Assembly (NCBI RefSeq): GCF_900177405.1
Contig: NZ_LT840185.1
Location: 496,001-560,000 of the forward strand
Reading direction: 5' to 3'
DNA length: 64,000 nucleotides
Origin: Allosphingosinicella indica
GTDB taxonomy: Bacteria; Pseudomonadota; Alphaproteobacteria; Sphingomonadales; Sphingomonadaceae
The position numbers were made by a program, and so were the translations under genes. Position 1 is the first letter of the stretch; each line of letters opens with the position of its first letter. The notes under the pieces are model-generated. The model made no database searches, had not been told where the DNA came from, and saw only the letters and a list, made by a program, of their open reading frames with translations. Below are positions 17,348 to 28,306 of the stretch, one piece after another.

Positions 17348-18648
17348 GTCTCTTCCTTCTTGTCGGTCGGCCAGGTGCCCTCGGCGAGCAGCCGGTCCTC
17401 GCGCGTGTCGGCATCCTCGGAGTCATAGCCCGAACGATGCGCGATGGTCGCGGTGGCAGCGACATCCATGCTGACGTTGCCGTAAGTGCGGACGAGATCG
17501 GGCAGCGTCTCGACTGCGATGAGCAGCGCGAGCGGCTCGATCGGCACGCCCATCGCCATCGCGATCGGCGCGATCGAGGTGATGAAGCTCGCTTGGCCTG
17601 CGATGCCGACCGCCCCCATCGTGGTGATCGCCGCCGCCGCGACGCCCGCGGCCATCGCGGTCGGCGTCAGCTCGATCCCGAACCAGTGGGCGACGTAGAT
17701 CGCCACGGCGAGGTTCATCACCGGCCCCGTCGCGCGGAAGATCGCCACCGCCATCGGCAGCACCACGCCCGATGCCGCGACCGGCACGCCGAGCTTCTTG
17801 GAAGCGCGCAGCATCGCCGGAAGCGAGGCGAGCGAGGATTGGGTGGAGACGGCGACGGCCTGCGCGGGCGCCACCGAGCGCGCGAATTTCAGGAACGGGA
17901 TCTTCGCCCCGAAGACGGCGAGTGGATAGGCCATCAGCGATACGACGAGGCCGACCGCCGAGACGATCAGCACATAATGGAGCAGAGCGCCGAACGCCGC
18001 GCCGCCCGCGCGCGCGCCGACGACATAGGCAAGCGCGAAGACGCCGATCGGCCCGATCCACAGCACCCAGCCGATCACCACCAGCATGGTATCCGCTACC
18101 GCCTTGAAGAAGCCGACGAGCACCTCGCGCGGTTCGGTGGGCAATTGCGTCATCGCGAAGGCAAAAAGGCCGGTAAAGATAATCAGCGGCAGGATGGCGC
18201 TGCTCGCCGCCGCGCCGACCGGATTTGTCGGCACGATCGACTTCACGAAATCGGAGAAGCTCGGCACCGCGCCGACCGCGCTGGTGGTGCTGAGCGCATC
18301 GCGAAGCGCCGCCGCGGCCTCGGCGGGCATCGGGAAGAAACCCAGGAACAAGGGCGTCAGTAGCGCCGCGGTAGCAGCCGACATCCACAGCAGAGTGATG
18401 AACAGCACGAGCGCGCGCGCGGCGAGCTTGCTGGCGCGCGCGGCCTCCGCCGAAGCGGCGATGCCGGTGATGAGCAGCGACACGACCAGCGGCACGATCG
18501 TCATCTGCAGCGCATTGAGCCAGGCGCCGCCGATCGGCTCGGCGATCGCCGTGCTCGACGCCACCCAATCGCCGCCGATCCGTGCGGCAATGATGCCAAG
18601 GCCGATGCCGAGCACGAGGGCGAGCAGGATGCGGGTCGGCTGCGACAT
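17344..18648 (-). CDS. Dicarboxylate/amino acid:cation symporter
   Basis: A 434-residue inner-membrane transporter of the DAACS (GltP/DctA) family. It has multiple hydrophobic helices, a serine-rich re-entrant loop (AVSTQSSLASLPAML) and the helix containing GVVLPMAVAIFRATGPVMNLAVAIYVA in two adjacent parts. It should import glutamate, aspartate or C4-dicarboxylates with Na+ or H+. ATG 18648 begins the conserved first helix; an earlier ATG would add an unrelated leader. It is cotranscribed with the MAPEG gene. Confidence 0.88.
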   Translation of the reverse strand: MSQPTRILLALVLGIGLGIIAARIGGDWVASSTAIAEPIGGAWLNALQMTIVPLVVSLLITGIAASAEAARASKLAARALVLFITLLWMSAATAALLTPLFLGFFPMPAEAAAALRDALSTTSAVGAVPSFSDFVKSIVPTNPVGAAASSAILPLIIFTGLFAFAMTQLPTEPREVLVGFFKAVADTMLVVIGWVLWIGPIGVFALAYVVGARAGGAAFGALLHYVLIVSAVGLVVSLMAYPLAVFGAKIPFLKFARSVAPAQAVAVSTQSSLASLPAMLRASKKLGVPVAASGVVLPMAVAIFRATGPVMNLAVAIYVAHWFGIELTPTAMAAGVAAAAITTMGAVGIAGQASFITSIAPIAMAMGVPIEPLALLIAVETLPDLVRTYGNVSMDVAATATIAHRSGYDSEDADTREDRLLAEGTWPTDKKEET

Positions 18649-18767
18649 GGCCGATGCGTAGCGCGCGATGCCGCAGTGCGGCAAGCGCCCTAATGGCGCC
18701 CGCCCGCGCTTGCCGCTATCAGGGCAGTTGAGCGGGCTGCAGCGCCCTTGAAAACACGGGATTTTGA

Positions 18768-20105
18768 ATGAGCCGCAAATTCTTCGGCACCGACGGTATC
18801 CGGGGCCGCACCAACCAATCGCCGATGACCGCCGAAATGGCGCAGCGCGTCGGCCAGGCCGCGGGCGCGCATTTCCTGCGCGGCGATCACCGCCACCGCG
18901 TCGTCGTCGGCAAGGATACGCGGCTTTCGGGCTATATGATGGAATCGGCGCTGATTTCCGGTTTCACCAGCGTCGGCATGGACGTGGTGATGGTCGGTCC
19001 GGTGCCGACCCCGGCGGTGGCGCTGCTCACCCGGTCGATGCGCGCGGACCTCGGCGTGATGATCTCGGCCAGCCACAATCCGTTCGAGGACAATGGCATC
19101 AAGCTGTTCGGCCCCGACGGCTACAAGCTTTCCGACGAGGACGAAGCCGCGATCGAGACGCTGCTCGAGACCGAGCCCAAGCTCGCGCCTTCCGCCGAGA
19201 TCGGCCGCGCGCGCAAGATCGAGGATGCGCGCGGGCGCTACATCCACGCCGCCAAATCGACCTTTCCGGAGGAGCTGCGGCTCGATGGCCTCCGCATCGT
19301 CGTCGATTGCGCGAACGGCGCGGCCTATGAAGTCGCCCCCGCTGCGCTGTGGGAGCTGGGCGCAGATGTCGTGGCGATGGGCGTTTCCCCCAACGGGCTC
19401 AACATCAATCACAATGTCGGATCGACCGCGCCCGACGCGCTGCAGGCGCGGGTGCTGGAGGAGCGCGCCGACATCGGCATCGCGCTCGACGGTGACGCCG
19501 ACCGGCTGATCGTGGTGGACGAGAAGGGCCGCATCGTAGACGGCGACCAGTTGATGGCGCTGATCGCCAGCGACTGGCAGGCGCGCGGGCGGCTGAAAGG
19601 TGGCGCGCTGGTGACGACAGTGATGTCCAACCTAGGACTTGAACGCTTTCTCGCCGGCCAGGGCATCGGCACCGAGCGCACCAAGGTCGGCGATCGGCAC
19701 GTGCTGGAGGCGATGCGCCGCACTGGCCGCAACGTCGGCGGCGAGCAATCCGGACACATCATCCTTTCCGACTATGCGACCACCGGCGACGGCTTGGTCG
19801 CGGCGTTGCAGGTGCTCGCCTGCCTGGTTGCCGAGATGAAGCCGGCGAGCGAGTTGCTCCACCTGTTCGACCCGCTGCCCCAGCTCCTCAAGAACGTCCG
19901 CTTCGCCGGCGGCCAGCCGCTCGACGCCGCCAGCGTCAAGGCGGCGATCGCCGATGCCGAGGCGCGGCTCAGCGGATCGGGCCGCCTCGTCATCCGCAAA
20001 TCGGGCACCGAGCCGCTGATCCGCGTGATGGCGGAGGGCGAGGACGAGGCGCTGGTGTCGGAGGTCGTGGACAGCATCTGCGATGCCGTGAAGGCCGCTG
20101 CCTGA
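18768..20105 (+). CDS. glmM: Phosphoglucosamine mutase
   Basis: Converts glucosamine-6-phosphate to glucosamine-1-phosphate, the step before UDP-GlcNAc formation for peptidoglycan and LPS. The 445-residue protein has the opening [10 protein letters not shown], the active-site phosphoserine S102 in [12 protein letters not shown], the metal loop DGDADRL and the C-terminal phosphate-binding [12 protein letters not shown]. The length is typical. The stop codon overlaps the ATG of the DUF1272 gene by one base, and the chain continues through thiD, giving a coupled operon. Confidence 0.97.
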   Translation: MSRKFFGTDGIRGRTNQSPMTAEMAQRVGQAAGAHFLRGDHRHRVVVGKDTRLSGYMMESALISGFTSVGMDVVMVGPVPTPAVALLTRSMRADLGVMISASHNPFEDNGIKLFGPDGYKLSDEDEAAIETLLETEPKLAPSAEIGRARKIEDARGRYIHAAKSTFPEELRLDGLRIVVDCANGAAYEVAPAALWELGADVVAMGVSPNGLNINHNVGSTAPDALQARVLEERADIGIALDGDADRLIVVDEKGRIVDGDQLMALIASDWQARGRLKGGALVTTVMSNLGLERFLAGQGIGTERTKVGDRHVLEAMRRTGRNVGGEQSGHIILSDYATTGDGLVAALQVLACLVAEMKPASELLHLFDPLPQLLKNVRFAGGQPLDAASVKAAIADAEARLSGSGRLVIRKSGTEPLIRVMAEGEDEALVSEVVDSICDAVKAAA

Positions 20106-20341
20106 TGCTGGAGATGCGCCCCGATTGCGAACGCTGCGGCCGCGACCTGCCACCAAGCACTGCCGATGCGCGCATCTGCTCGTTCGAATGCACCTTCTGC
20201 GCGGAATGCGTGGACGGGGCGCTGGCCGGCGTCTGCCCCAATTGCGGCGGCGGCTTCGAGAAGCGCCCGGCGCGGGGCGAGGCGTTGCTCGATCGGTTTC
20301 CAGCATCGACGGCGCGCAAAGGCCCAGCAACCCGCGAATGA
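20105..20341 (+). CDS. DUF1272 zinc-ribbon-like protein
   Basis: A 78-residue cysteine-rich protein. It carries pairs typical of the family: CERCG at the start, [11 protein letters not shown] in the centre and CPNCGGGF near the end. These probably bind one or two zinc ions. The function of DUF1272 is unknown. It overlaps glmM by one base upstream and the thiD fusion by four bases downstream (ATGA), so it is tightly embedded in that operon. Confidence 0.88.
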   Translation: MLEMRPDCERCGRDLPPSTADARICSFECTFCAECVDGALAGVCPNCGGGFEKRPARGEALLDRFPASTARKGPATRE

Positions 20342-21516
20342 CACCGCGCGTCCTCATCATTGCCGGATCGGACTCGGGCGGCGGCGCGGGGATCCAGGCG
20401 GACATCAAGACGGTCACCGTGATGCACGGCCATGCGATGACCGCTGTCACCGCGATCACCGCGCAGAACACGCTCGGCGTCACTGCGGTCCATCCCATCC
20501 CCGCCGACATGGTGGTCGCGCAGATCGCGGCGGTGCAGGACGATATCGGCATCGACGCGGTGAAGATCGGCATGATCGGATCGCCCGAGACCGCGGAGGC
20601 CGTCGCCGAGGCGCTCGAGCGCCTCGATGCGCCGATTGTCTTCGACCCGGTAATGGTCGCGTCGAGCGGCGCAGTGCTCGCCGATGCGCCGACCGTCGCC
20701 GCCTTCCGCCGGCTGATGGACATCGCGGCGGTCGTGACACCCAACGCCGCCGAACTCGCCGCGCTCACCGGAGCAAGTGTCACCAATGCCCGCGAAGCCG
20801 AGGCAGCGGCACGGAACCTCGCCGACGCACACAGCGTCCACGTGCTCGCCAAGGGCGGCCATATCGGCGGAGACGAGGCGATCGATATCCTCGTTTCGCC
20901 CGAGGGCGACGCGACGCAGTGGAGCGCGCCGCGTATCGTAACCCGGCACGATCACGGCACCGGCTGCACCCTCGCCAGCGCGATCGCCACCGGGCTCGGC
21001 CGCGGTGCGGTGCTTCCCGATGCGATCGCCGCCGCGCGCGATCTGGTGCGCAGTGCAATGGCGGCGGCGCCCGGCTTCGGCGCGGGGCACGGGCCGATGG
21101 GCCATTGGGCGGCGGCGTCCGGCCTTGTTAACCTCAACCAAGTGACGGTGCCCACGGGCGACTATGCCGCGTCAGTCGCCTTCTACCGGACGCTGGGTCT
21201 AACTCAGATCGTCAATTCACCGCCGCTCTACGCACGGTTCGAATGTCCCGGCGGCGCGACGCTCTCCATCCATCTCGAGGAAGAGCCGGTCGCGGGCGAT
21301 GCCGTGATCTATTTCGAGGCGTCCGATCTCGACGCCTGGGTGGAGCGGCTCCGCGCCGCCGGGCTCGCCTTCGATGCGCTGCCCGAGGACAAGCGCTGGC
21401 GCTGGCGCGAGGCGCATCTCCGCGATCCCGCCGGCAACCGCATCTGCCTCTACCGCGCCGCCGAAATCCGCCGCTTCCCGCCTTGGCGCATGACGGCCGG
21501 CGAGGGATCGCACTGA
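20338..21516 (+). CDS. thiD: ThiD kinase fused to a VOC (glyoxalase-like) domain
   Basis: Residues 1-258 are a hydroxymethylpyrimidine/phosphomethylpyrimidine kinase of thiamine biosynthesis. Seen are the opening [20 protein letters not shown], the [11 protein letters not shown] motif and the catalytic [13 protein letters not shown] (GTGC at 207-210). After GHWAAASG the frame continues without a stop into about 120 residues of a vicinal-oxygen-chelate fold ([16 protein letters not shown], then [17 protein letters not shown] and [10 protein letters not shown]). ThiD alone is about 265 residues. An internal TTG or GTG near 21124-21141 could start a separate VOC protein, but no good ribosome-binding site is visible. 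The ATG overlaps the DUF1272 stop. Confidence 0.82.
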   Translation: MTPRVLIIAGSDSGGGAGIQADIKTVTVMHGHAMTAVTAITAQNTLGVTAVHPIPADMVVAQIAAVQDDIGIDAVKIGMIGSPETAEAVAEALERLDAPIVFDPVMVASSGAVLADAPTVAAFRRLMDIAAVVTPNAAELAALTGASVTNAREAEAAARNLADAHSVHVLAKGGHIGGDEAIDILVSPEGDATQWSAPRIVTRHDHGTGCTLASAIATGLGRGAVLPDAIAAARDLVRSAMAAAPGFGAGHGPMGHWAAASGLVNLNQVTVPTGDYAASVAFYRTLGLTQIVNSPPLYARFECPGGATLSIHLEEEPVAGDAVIYFEASDLDAWVERLRAAGLAFDALPEDKRWRWREAHLRDPAGNRICLYRAAEIRRFPPWRMTAGEGSH

Positions 21517-21578
21517 TATCCACAGATAAGTTCGCGCCGGGCTGGCGGTGCAGTGGGCGAGGGCATTAGAAGGGCGCC

Positions 21579-22178
21579 ATGGCGCCCTGCTTCAAGATCG
21601 AAAAGGCTTGGCCCGATCCCGTCGTCGGAGTCGACGAGGCGGGGCGCGGGCCGCTCGCCGGGCCGGTGGTCGCCGCCGCGGTGGTGCTCGACCGGCGGCG
21701 CTGCCCGCGCGGCATCGATGATTCGAAGAAGCTGTGCCTGGAGGCGCGCGAGACGATCTACGGCAAACTGCGGCAGGTCGCGCGCATCGGCGTCGGCGTC
21801 GCCTCCGTCGAGGAGATCGACCGCTTCAACATCTTATGGGCGACGATGCTGGCGATGACTCGCGCCGTCGAGGCGCTAGGGCTGGAGCCCGGCGTCGTGC
21901 TGGTCGACGGCAACCGCTGCCCCAAGTGGCGCTATGCTTCCAAGCCGATCGTCGGCGGCGATGCGCGGAGCCGCTCGATCGCCGCTGCCTCGATCATCGC
22001 CAAGGTCACGCGGGACCGGATGATGGCCGACTATTGCGCCGCCTGGCCGGGCTACAATTGGCGGACCAACAAGGGCTATGGCACGCCCGAGCATCTCGGC
22101 GCCCTCGAACGCCTCGGCCCGACGCCGCTCCACCGCCGCAGCTTCGCGCCGGTCAAGCAGCACATACTGGCGCTATAG
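21579..22178 (+). CDS. rnhB: Ribonuclease HII
   Basis: Cleaves the RNA strand of RNA-DNA hybrids and removes single ribonucleotides from DNA. The 199-residue protein has the diagnostic GVDEAGRGPLAGPV (D19, E20), a second catalytic aspartate in VVLVDGNRCP, and SIIAKVTRDR. The length is typical. Downstream of it a regulatory region precedes ccrM; the same rnhB-ccrM order is found in other alphaproteobacteria. Confidence 0.95.
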   Translation: MAPCFKIEKAWPDPVVGVDEAGRGPLAGPVVAAAVVLDRRRCPRGIDDSKKLCLEARETIYGKLRQVARIGVGVASVEEIDRFNILWATMLAMTRAVEALGLEPGVVLVDGNRCPKWRYASKPIVGGDARSRSIAAASIIAKVTRDRMMADYCAAWPGYNWRTNKGYGTPEHLGALERLGPTPLHRRSFAPVKQHILAL

Positions 22179-22199
22179 GGCGCCGAAAGCCGATATTGT

Positions 22200-23524
<1,325 letters not shown>

Positions 23525-23590
23525 CACGCGCCTCGCGACTTTCGCAGCCGCTGGCAACTCAGGCGGCCACAGATATCCTATCGTCAGGGC

Positions 23591-23974
23591 ATGGAGAGCC
23601 TGCCGCCCGCCAGTGACGACGCGCCCGCGATCGGGCGGCGCATCCGCGATCTGCGCCGCGCGCAGCGCCTCGCTGCCAAGCGCCTCGCCGCGGAGCTCGG
23701 CGTCTCGCGCACCGCGCTCCACAAATGGGAATCGGGTGCCAACTGCCCCCGCCCCGCCGTGCTGCGCGCTCTCGCGGGCCGCCTTGGCGTGACGCCTGAA
23801 TTTCTGCGTAGCGGCCCGCCGGCCGCCGACCCCCTGGGCCAAGCGAACCGCGTCGCGGGCATTCTCGACCAGGCACGCCGCGAGCTGGCATCGGCCTCCG
23901 GGCTTCCGATCGACGCCGTCATGCTGCGGATGGAGCTGTTGCCGATCGCCTATCTTGTCGCTGCGCGAGGCTGA
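23591..23974 (+). CDS. XRE-family helix-turn-helix regulator
   Basis: A 127-residue protein whose first 70 residues form a classic helix-turn-helix (IGRRIRDLRRAQRLAAKRLAAE, split at LGVSRTALHKWESG, then LRALAGRLGV). The remaining 55 residues are helical with no recognised ligand domain. Likely a small DNA-binding repressor. It lies between ccrM and the AraC-type gene. Targets are unknown. Confidence 0.82.
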   Translation: MESLPPASDDAPAIGRRIRDLRRAQRLAAKRLAAELGVSRTALHKWESGANCPRPAVLRALAGRLGVTPEFLRSGPPAADPLGQANRVAGILDQARRELASASGLPIDAVMLRMELLPIAYLVAARG

Positions 23975-24093
23975 AACCGTCAACCGCAAGTTGGCGGAAA
24001 CTGCGAAATCCGGCGTCTCCGGCATCGCCATATTGACCGTTCTTGCTAAAAAGCGGACCAATAGGCCGTTTCGGTCCATCGGTTGCGAACAGC

Positions 24094-24954
24094 ATGTACG
24101 AGGAAATTCGCGGTACATTCGAAGCGGTTGAGAAGCGGCCACAGCCGGTGCACCGGCTCGTCTTCTCCGATCTCCACAAGGCTTATACGGAGACCGGCGG
24201 CACCAGCTTCGCCTTGAAATATGTAGCGCGCGGGCGGGTCATCCATCGCTACGGCGCCAAGCAGCATGTCGTACAGGCCGGACAGTTCATCTGCGTGCCG
24301 AGCAATGTCGCGGGCGAGCTGGAAGTGCCCAAATCGGGCGGCTCCTCGATGATCGGAATTTGCGCTTTCATGCCGATGCCGGAAGCGCCACACTGGATGG
24401 CAGACGGCGCGATCGAGCAGCCACTGACGTTTTCGGCATCAAGCTCGCGGGTGGGACAAATGCTGCAATCGGCGATCAGCGATCTGCGCCGTCCGGCCCC
24501 CGGGCGAACCGGCCGGGCGGAAGCGGTGCTCGCCGCGCTGCGATCGGGGTTGGAACCGCTGCTCGAGGAAACTCTATCGAACATCGATGCGCTGCCCGCA
24601 GTCCGCACGTCGACGCGTTACGAATTGCTGCGGCGCTTGAACCTAGCGCGCGGCCATCTCCACGACGTGACCGACCGCGCGGTCGGCATCGCCGAGCTGG
24701 CGCGCGTCTCGGGAATTTCGCAGTTCGAGCTGCTGCGCAATTTCCGGAGATGCTTCGGTGCGCCACCGGCGACCTATCATAGGCGGCTCCGGCTGCGGCT
24801 TGCGATGCGGCAGGTGGAGCGAGAAGCGCTGACATGCGCGCAGGCCGCGCAGACTTTCGGCTTCGCCGACGGCAGCAGCTTCAGCCATGCCTACCGCCGC
24901 GCGTTCGGCGCCGCGCCGGTGCGGAGCCTTAATACGGGCGTCGGCGGCGACTGA
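24094..24954 (+). CDS. AraC family transcriptional regulator
   Basis: A 286-residue regulator with an N-terminal cupin-like sensing domain (YVARGRVIHRYGAKQHVVQAG is its core, broken at residue 60) and a C-terminal AraC domain with two helix-turn-helices (GIAELARVSGISQFELLRNF and AQTFGFADGSSFSHAYRRAF). ATG 24094 is chosen, but TTG 24043 would add 17 residues and cannot be excluded. The downstream neighbour, the RTX protease, is on the opposite strand and probably not its direct operon partner. Confidence 0.8.
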   Translation: MYEEIRGTFEAVEKRPQPVHRLVFSDLHKAYTETGGTSFALKYVARGRVIHRYGAKQHVVQAGQFICVPSNVAGELEVPKSGGSSMIGICAFMPMPEAPHWMADGAIEQPLTFSASSSRVGQMLQSAISDLRRPAPGRTGRAEAVLAALRSGLEPLLEETLSNIDALPAVRTSTRYELLRRLNLARGHLHDVTDRAVGIAELARVSGISQFELLRNFRRCFGAPPATYHRRLRLRLAMRQVEREALTCAQAAQTFGFADGSSFSHAYRRAFGAAPVRSLNTGVGGD

Positions 24955-25004
24955 AATCCACAAAGAGGAGGAGGAATCTCTCCTGCGCCTGTCACATCCC
25001 GATC

Positions 25005-25088
25005 GTCACCCTGAACTTGTTTCAGGGTCCATGGTGGAGACGATCGCGATCATCTCCTAGATGGATGCTGAAACAAGTTCAGCATGAC
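25005..25088. repeat. Bipartite palindromic intergenic repeat, family A copy 2
   Basis: Same element as at 11676-11763 but inverted. The left arm contains CCCTGAACTTGTTTCAGGG and the right TGCTGAAACAAGTTCAGCA. The central TCG/CGA of copy 1 is TTG/CAA here in both arms, so pairing is conserved. Confidence 0.8.
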
Positions 25089-25124
25089 TGGTAGGGGCAA
25101 AGACCGGTTCGATCTAAAGGCGAC

Positions 25125-25161
25125 AAAGAAAAAGGGGCGCCGGGATTTCTCCCGGCGTCCC
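25125..25161 (-). terminator. Rho-independent terminator of the RTX protease gene
   Basis: On the minus strand a hairpin with arms of 11-12 bases (25150-25161 and 25135-25145), one G-T pair and a four-base loop. It is followed by TTTTTCTTT. It lies 22 bases beyond the protease stop codon. Confidence 0.85.
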
Positions 25162-25182
25162 TTCTTCTTGCGCTGACTTCGA

Positions 25183-27354
25183 TCAGGCGGCGACGTTGAC
25201 CGTCAGGATCAGGTCGTCGGCACGGATGGCGGTGGCACCGACGTTGATCTGGAAGTCGGCGACACCGTCGCCGTTGACGTCACCGGCGATGATCGTCGAA
25301 CCGCGGTCCACGAACGTGCGGAGCTCGCCGGCGGTGCCGGAGAAAGCCGCGTTGCCGATGAAGTTGAACTGCTCGTTCACCGCATCGACGTTGATGTTCG
25401 GGTCGATCCCGGTCAGGTCGATCTTGTCGCCCTGGCCGCGGCGGAAGTCGACGATCGTGTCGTAGCCGCCGAGATCCGAGAAGCGGAACGTATCCGCACC
25501 CGCACCGCCGTACAGCTTGTCGTCGCCCGCACCGCCGTCGAGCACGTCGTTGCCGGCATCGCCGTACAGCGTGTCGTTGCCGGCATCGCCGAACAGGATG
25601 TCGTCGCCGGCACCGCCCATGATGGTGTCGTTGCCTTCACCGCCACGGATCGTGTCGTTGCCGCCGTCGCCGAACAGCTGATCGTTGCCCTCGCCGCCGT
25701 CGATCTCATCATTGCCGTTGCGACCATAAATGATGTCGGCGCCGCCGATGCCGTTAAGCACGTTGTCGCCGTCGCTGCCGGTCAGCACGTCGTTGTGACG
25801 GCTGCCGGTGACGCCCTCGATCGAGATCAGCACGTCGCCAGCCGCACCGCCCGACACGAGGCCATTGGCGAGGTTGACGCTGACCGCGGTGCCCGAGGTC
25901 TGGTAGCTGACGATGTCGTTGCCGCCGCCGCCGTCAAGGCGGTTGGCCGCACCGTTGGCGACGATCGTGTCGTCCCCGTCGCCGCCGACCGCATTCTCGA
26001 TGATCGAATTGTACGCGATCGAGATGTTATCGCGCATCAGACCGTCGGTGTAGAAGCCGCCAAACAGCTCGATGTACAGGTCGTAATCGGCTTGGGTGCG
26101 CGGCGCGAGACCAAGCGCCGCACGACGGCTGTTGATCTCGTCGAGCGTCGGGATGTCTTCCGAATAGAAGCCGCCCGCGCTGCTGAACGACCCCGGATTC
26201 AAGTCGATGAACGAGCGGGTGTTGTAGCCCGACAGGTCGAGCGTATCGTTGCCGCCCGCATCGTAGATCGAGATGCTTGGCGCCGGGGTCTTCGAGAAGT
26301 CGTACATGTCCTTCCCGGCGTTGCTGTTGAAGCCATAGACCGTGTCGCCGGTGCGCGTGGTGAGATCGGCTCCGTAGATGCGCTGGATCGCCAGGATATC
26401 GTGAACCTTGGGGGTAGAATTATAGCTGTAATTCAGCGTTGCCCAGTTCACCGAAGACGCGCCGGTCTCTTCCGCGTCCCAGTAGGACATGATCGAGTAC
26501 ATGCGCGAATCCTGGTAATATTCCGCGCCATTGTCGTAGGTGACATCGAAGCCAGGGCCGAAGTTATAGGCACCGGGGTGATCCAGCCCCAATGAGTGGC
26601 CCAGCTCGTGGATGAGCGTATCGAGACCATATTGACCCGGCAGGAACTGGGCGTTCGAAGCCTGGTTGGGATTGATATAGACGTCTCCCGCAATCTCGGC
26701 GTAGGTCACCACCTGACCTTGCGAGTTTATGACGGGACTACCGTTGGTATAGGTGACATTCCCATAATCATAGGGCGGGTAGGCGCTCGCCTGGATGGGT
26801 CCCGTCGTGGTGTTCATCAGATTGATGTCCGCCTGCGAGAAATGCTTCTCGACGAATTTGACGTCGATGAGATCGTCCCACATGCTGATCGCCAGCCGCG
26901 TCGCTTCGCGCTGCGCAGCCGTGAAAGCGGAAAAGCCGTTGGTCTGGCCCATGGCCGATACAACCGAACCATTCGGCAGGCGGATGATGTAGGGCTCCGG
27001 CAACGTCGCCTGCGTCTCGTAGAAACCGAAGGCAATTTCATTGAGCGGGCCGCCCGACGGATTGCCCTTGGTCGCGGCGAGATCGTAATAAGTGTTATTG
27101 GCATCGCCCTTGGCGCCGAGCCAGTTCGCACCCGAATTGTACGAGACGCCATTGACCGTGATCACGCCATCGCCGCGATTTAGATAATAGGCGGCCTCCT
27201 CTTTGGTGAAGACGGGCTTGCCGCGGATCGTGCCGCCCTGCCCGTCGACCGAAGCTTCATAGGTTCGGGGCCCAAAGCGGACGAGGTCCGCTTGCTCCCA
27301 GAACGGCGTCTGCCGGTCGCTCTGGTAACCGTCTTCGATCGATTTGATCGTCAT
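25183..27354 (-). CDS. Serralysin-like RTX metalloprotease (M10 family)
   Basis: A 723-residue secreted zinc protease. The catalytic helix HELGHSLGLDH (near residue 250) gives HExxHxxGxxH, and the Met-turn reads SIMSYWD. The C-terminal third has at least seven GGxGxDxxx nonapeptides, starting at GGDGDDTIVANG and running to GGAGDDKLYGG, which bind calcium. The end ILTVNVAA has the hydrophobic tail expected of type I secretion substrates. There is no signal peptide. ATG 27354 has GGGAGG upstream. No ABC exporter, adaptor or inhibitor gene is in the neighbourhood. It would act outside the cell in nutrient acquisition or virulence. Confidence 0.92.
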   Translation of the reverse strand: MTIKSIEDGYQSDRQTPFWEQADLVRFGPRTYEASVDGQGGTIRGKPVFTKEEAAYYLNRGDGVITVNGVSYNSGANWLGAKGDANNTYYDLAATKGNPSGGPLNEIAFGFYETQATLPEPYIIRLPNGSVVSAMGQTNGFSAFTAAQREATRLAISMWDDLIDVKFVEKHFSQADINLMNTTTGPIQASAYPPYDYGNVTYTNGSPVINSQGQVVTYAEIAGDVYINPNQASNAQFLPGQYGLDTLIHELGHSLGLDHPGAYNFGPGFDVTYDNGAEYYQDSRMYSIMSYWDAEETGASSVNWATLNYSYNSTPKVHDILAIQRIYGADLTTRTGDTVYGFNSNAGKDMYDFSKTPAPSISIYDAGGNDTLDLSGYNTRSFIDLNPGSFSSAGGFYSEDIPTLDEINSRRAALGLAPRTQADYDLYIELFGGFYTDGLMRDNISIAYNSIIENAVGGDGDDTIVANGAANRLDGGGGNDIVSYQTSGTAVSVNLANGLVSGGAAGDVLISIEGVTGSRHNDVLTGSDGDNVLNGIGGADIIYGRNGNDEIDGGEGNDQLFGDGGNDTIRGGEGNDTIMGGAGDDILFGDAGNDTLYGDAGNDVLDGGAGDDKLYGGAGADTFRFSDLGGYDTIVDFRRGQGDKIDLTGIDPNINVDAVNEQFNFIGNAAFSGTAGELRTFVDRGSTIIAGDVNGDGVADFQINVGATAIRADDLILTVNVAA

Positions 27355-27543
27355 CGCATTCCTCCCTTTCGCATCGGCGAGGCTGAGGCGCAGACAAGAC
27401 TGCCCCACGCCCCCGTGGCTGCGGCAGGGCTAGACCAATGTTTCGCGGTGATGTTGTCGCGCGCTGCGAATCTTTAACGATTTCGCGAAAGCTCCGTGGC
27501 CGTCCCGGGATGAGGCAACGGCGCGAAGCGACGGTGCCTGCGT

Positions 27544-27631
<88 letters not shown>

Positions 27632-27779
27632 GCGGCGCGTGGCCTTTCCGCTGACGCGGCAAGCCCTGTCGACGGCGGGCCGCTTAGCCGATGGTCCGGG
27701 GCTTGCCAACCCACCAACATGCCCTCGCGCCCCGGCGCCATTTCTTGCCAGCGGGGCCGCGGCTCCTACATAAGCAGGC

Positions 27780-28163
27780 ATGATGACGGATTCGAATAGC
27801 CCTGCCCCCGATGCGACCGGCGCGATTGCAGCGCCGCCGGTGGCGCGCGCCAATTTCTCGATCGGCGATCTGGTGCGGCACCGCCTGTTCGATTTCCGCG
27901 GCGTGATCTTCGACGTCGATCCGGTCTTCGCCAATACCGACGAATGGTATGACGCGATCCCGGCCGACATCCGCCCGCGCAAAGACCAGCCCTTCTACCA
28001 CCTGCTCGCCGAAAATTCGGATTCGAGCTACGTCGCCTACGTCAGCCAGCAGAATCTGGTGCACGACGAGAGCGAGGAGCCGATCGACCATCCGGCGATC
28101 GACGGCATGTTCGAGGATTTCGCCGGCGGCCGCTACATGCTCCGCCGCGAGCGCCGCCACTAG
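27780..28163 (+). CDS. hspQ: Heat shock protein HspQ
   Basis: A 127-residue protein containing the HspQ/YccV domain: IGDLVRHRLFDFRGVIFDVDP, split by one run, followed by RPRKDQPFYHLL and YVSQQNLV. In E. coli HspQ is a small DNA-binding and Lon-specificity-enhancing heat-shock factor. The first 25 residues are a Pro/Ala-rich extension. ATGs at 27780 and 27783 are adjacent. It is separated from rplU by 143 bases holding that operon's promoter. Confidence 0.93.
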   Translation: MMTDSNSPAPDATGAIAAPPVARANFSIGDLVRHRLFDFRGVIFDVDPVFANTDEWYDAIPADIRPRKDQPFYHLLAENSDSSYVAYVSQQNLVHDESEEPIDHPAIDGMFEDFAGGRYMLRRERRH

Positions 28164-28200
28164 GCGACCCGCCCCCAAGCCTCCGGGCCCGACGTGTCGG

Positions 28201-28229
28201 TTGACACACAAAGGCACCCAAGCTAGCAG
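28201..28229 (+). promoter_or_regulatory. Candidate sigma-70 promoter for rplU-rpmA
   Basis: TTGACA at 28201-28206, a 17-base spacer, and TAGCAG at 28224-28229. The start codon of rplU is 77 bases further on, leaving room for a leader. The -35 is perfect; the -10 matches three of six positions. Confidence 0.5.
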
Positions 28230-28306
28230 CCCCTCCATCCCGCGCGGGGGCTAAGGCCGTGGCCGATGTTCCGTGTGGATCAGCTTTAGAAGGTTTGGAT
28301 AAAGTC

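Noticed and set aside
20200-20340. TPP riboswitch ahead of thiD
   Set aside because: thiD overlaps the upstream gene by four bases and no conserved TPP-binding sequence is present.
25795-27183. Plus-strand open frames opposite the RTX protease
   Set aside because: Antisense of repeat-rich metalloprotease sequence; no recognisable motif or ribosome-binding site.
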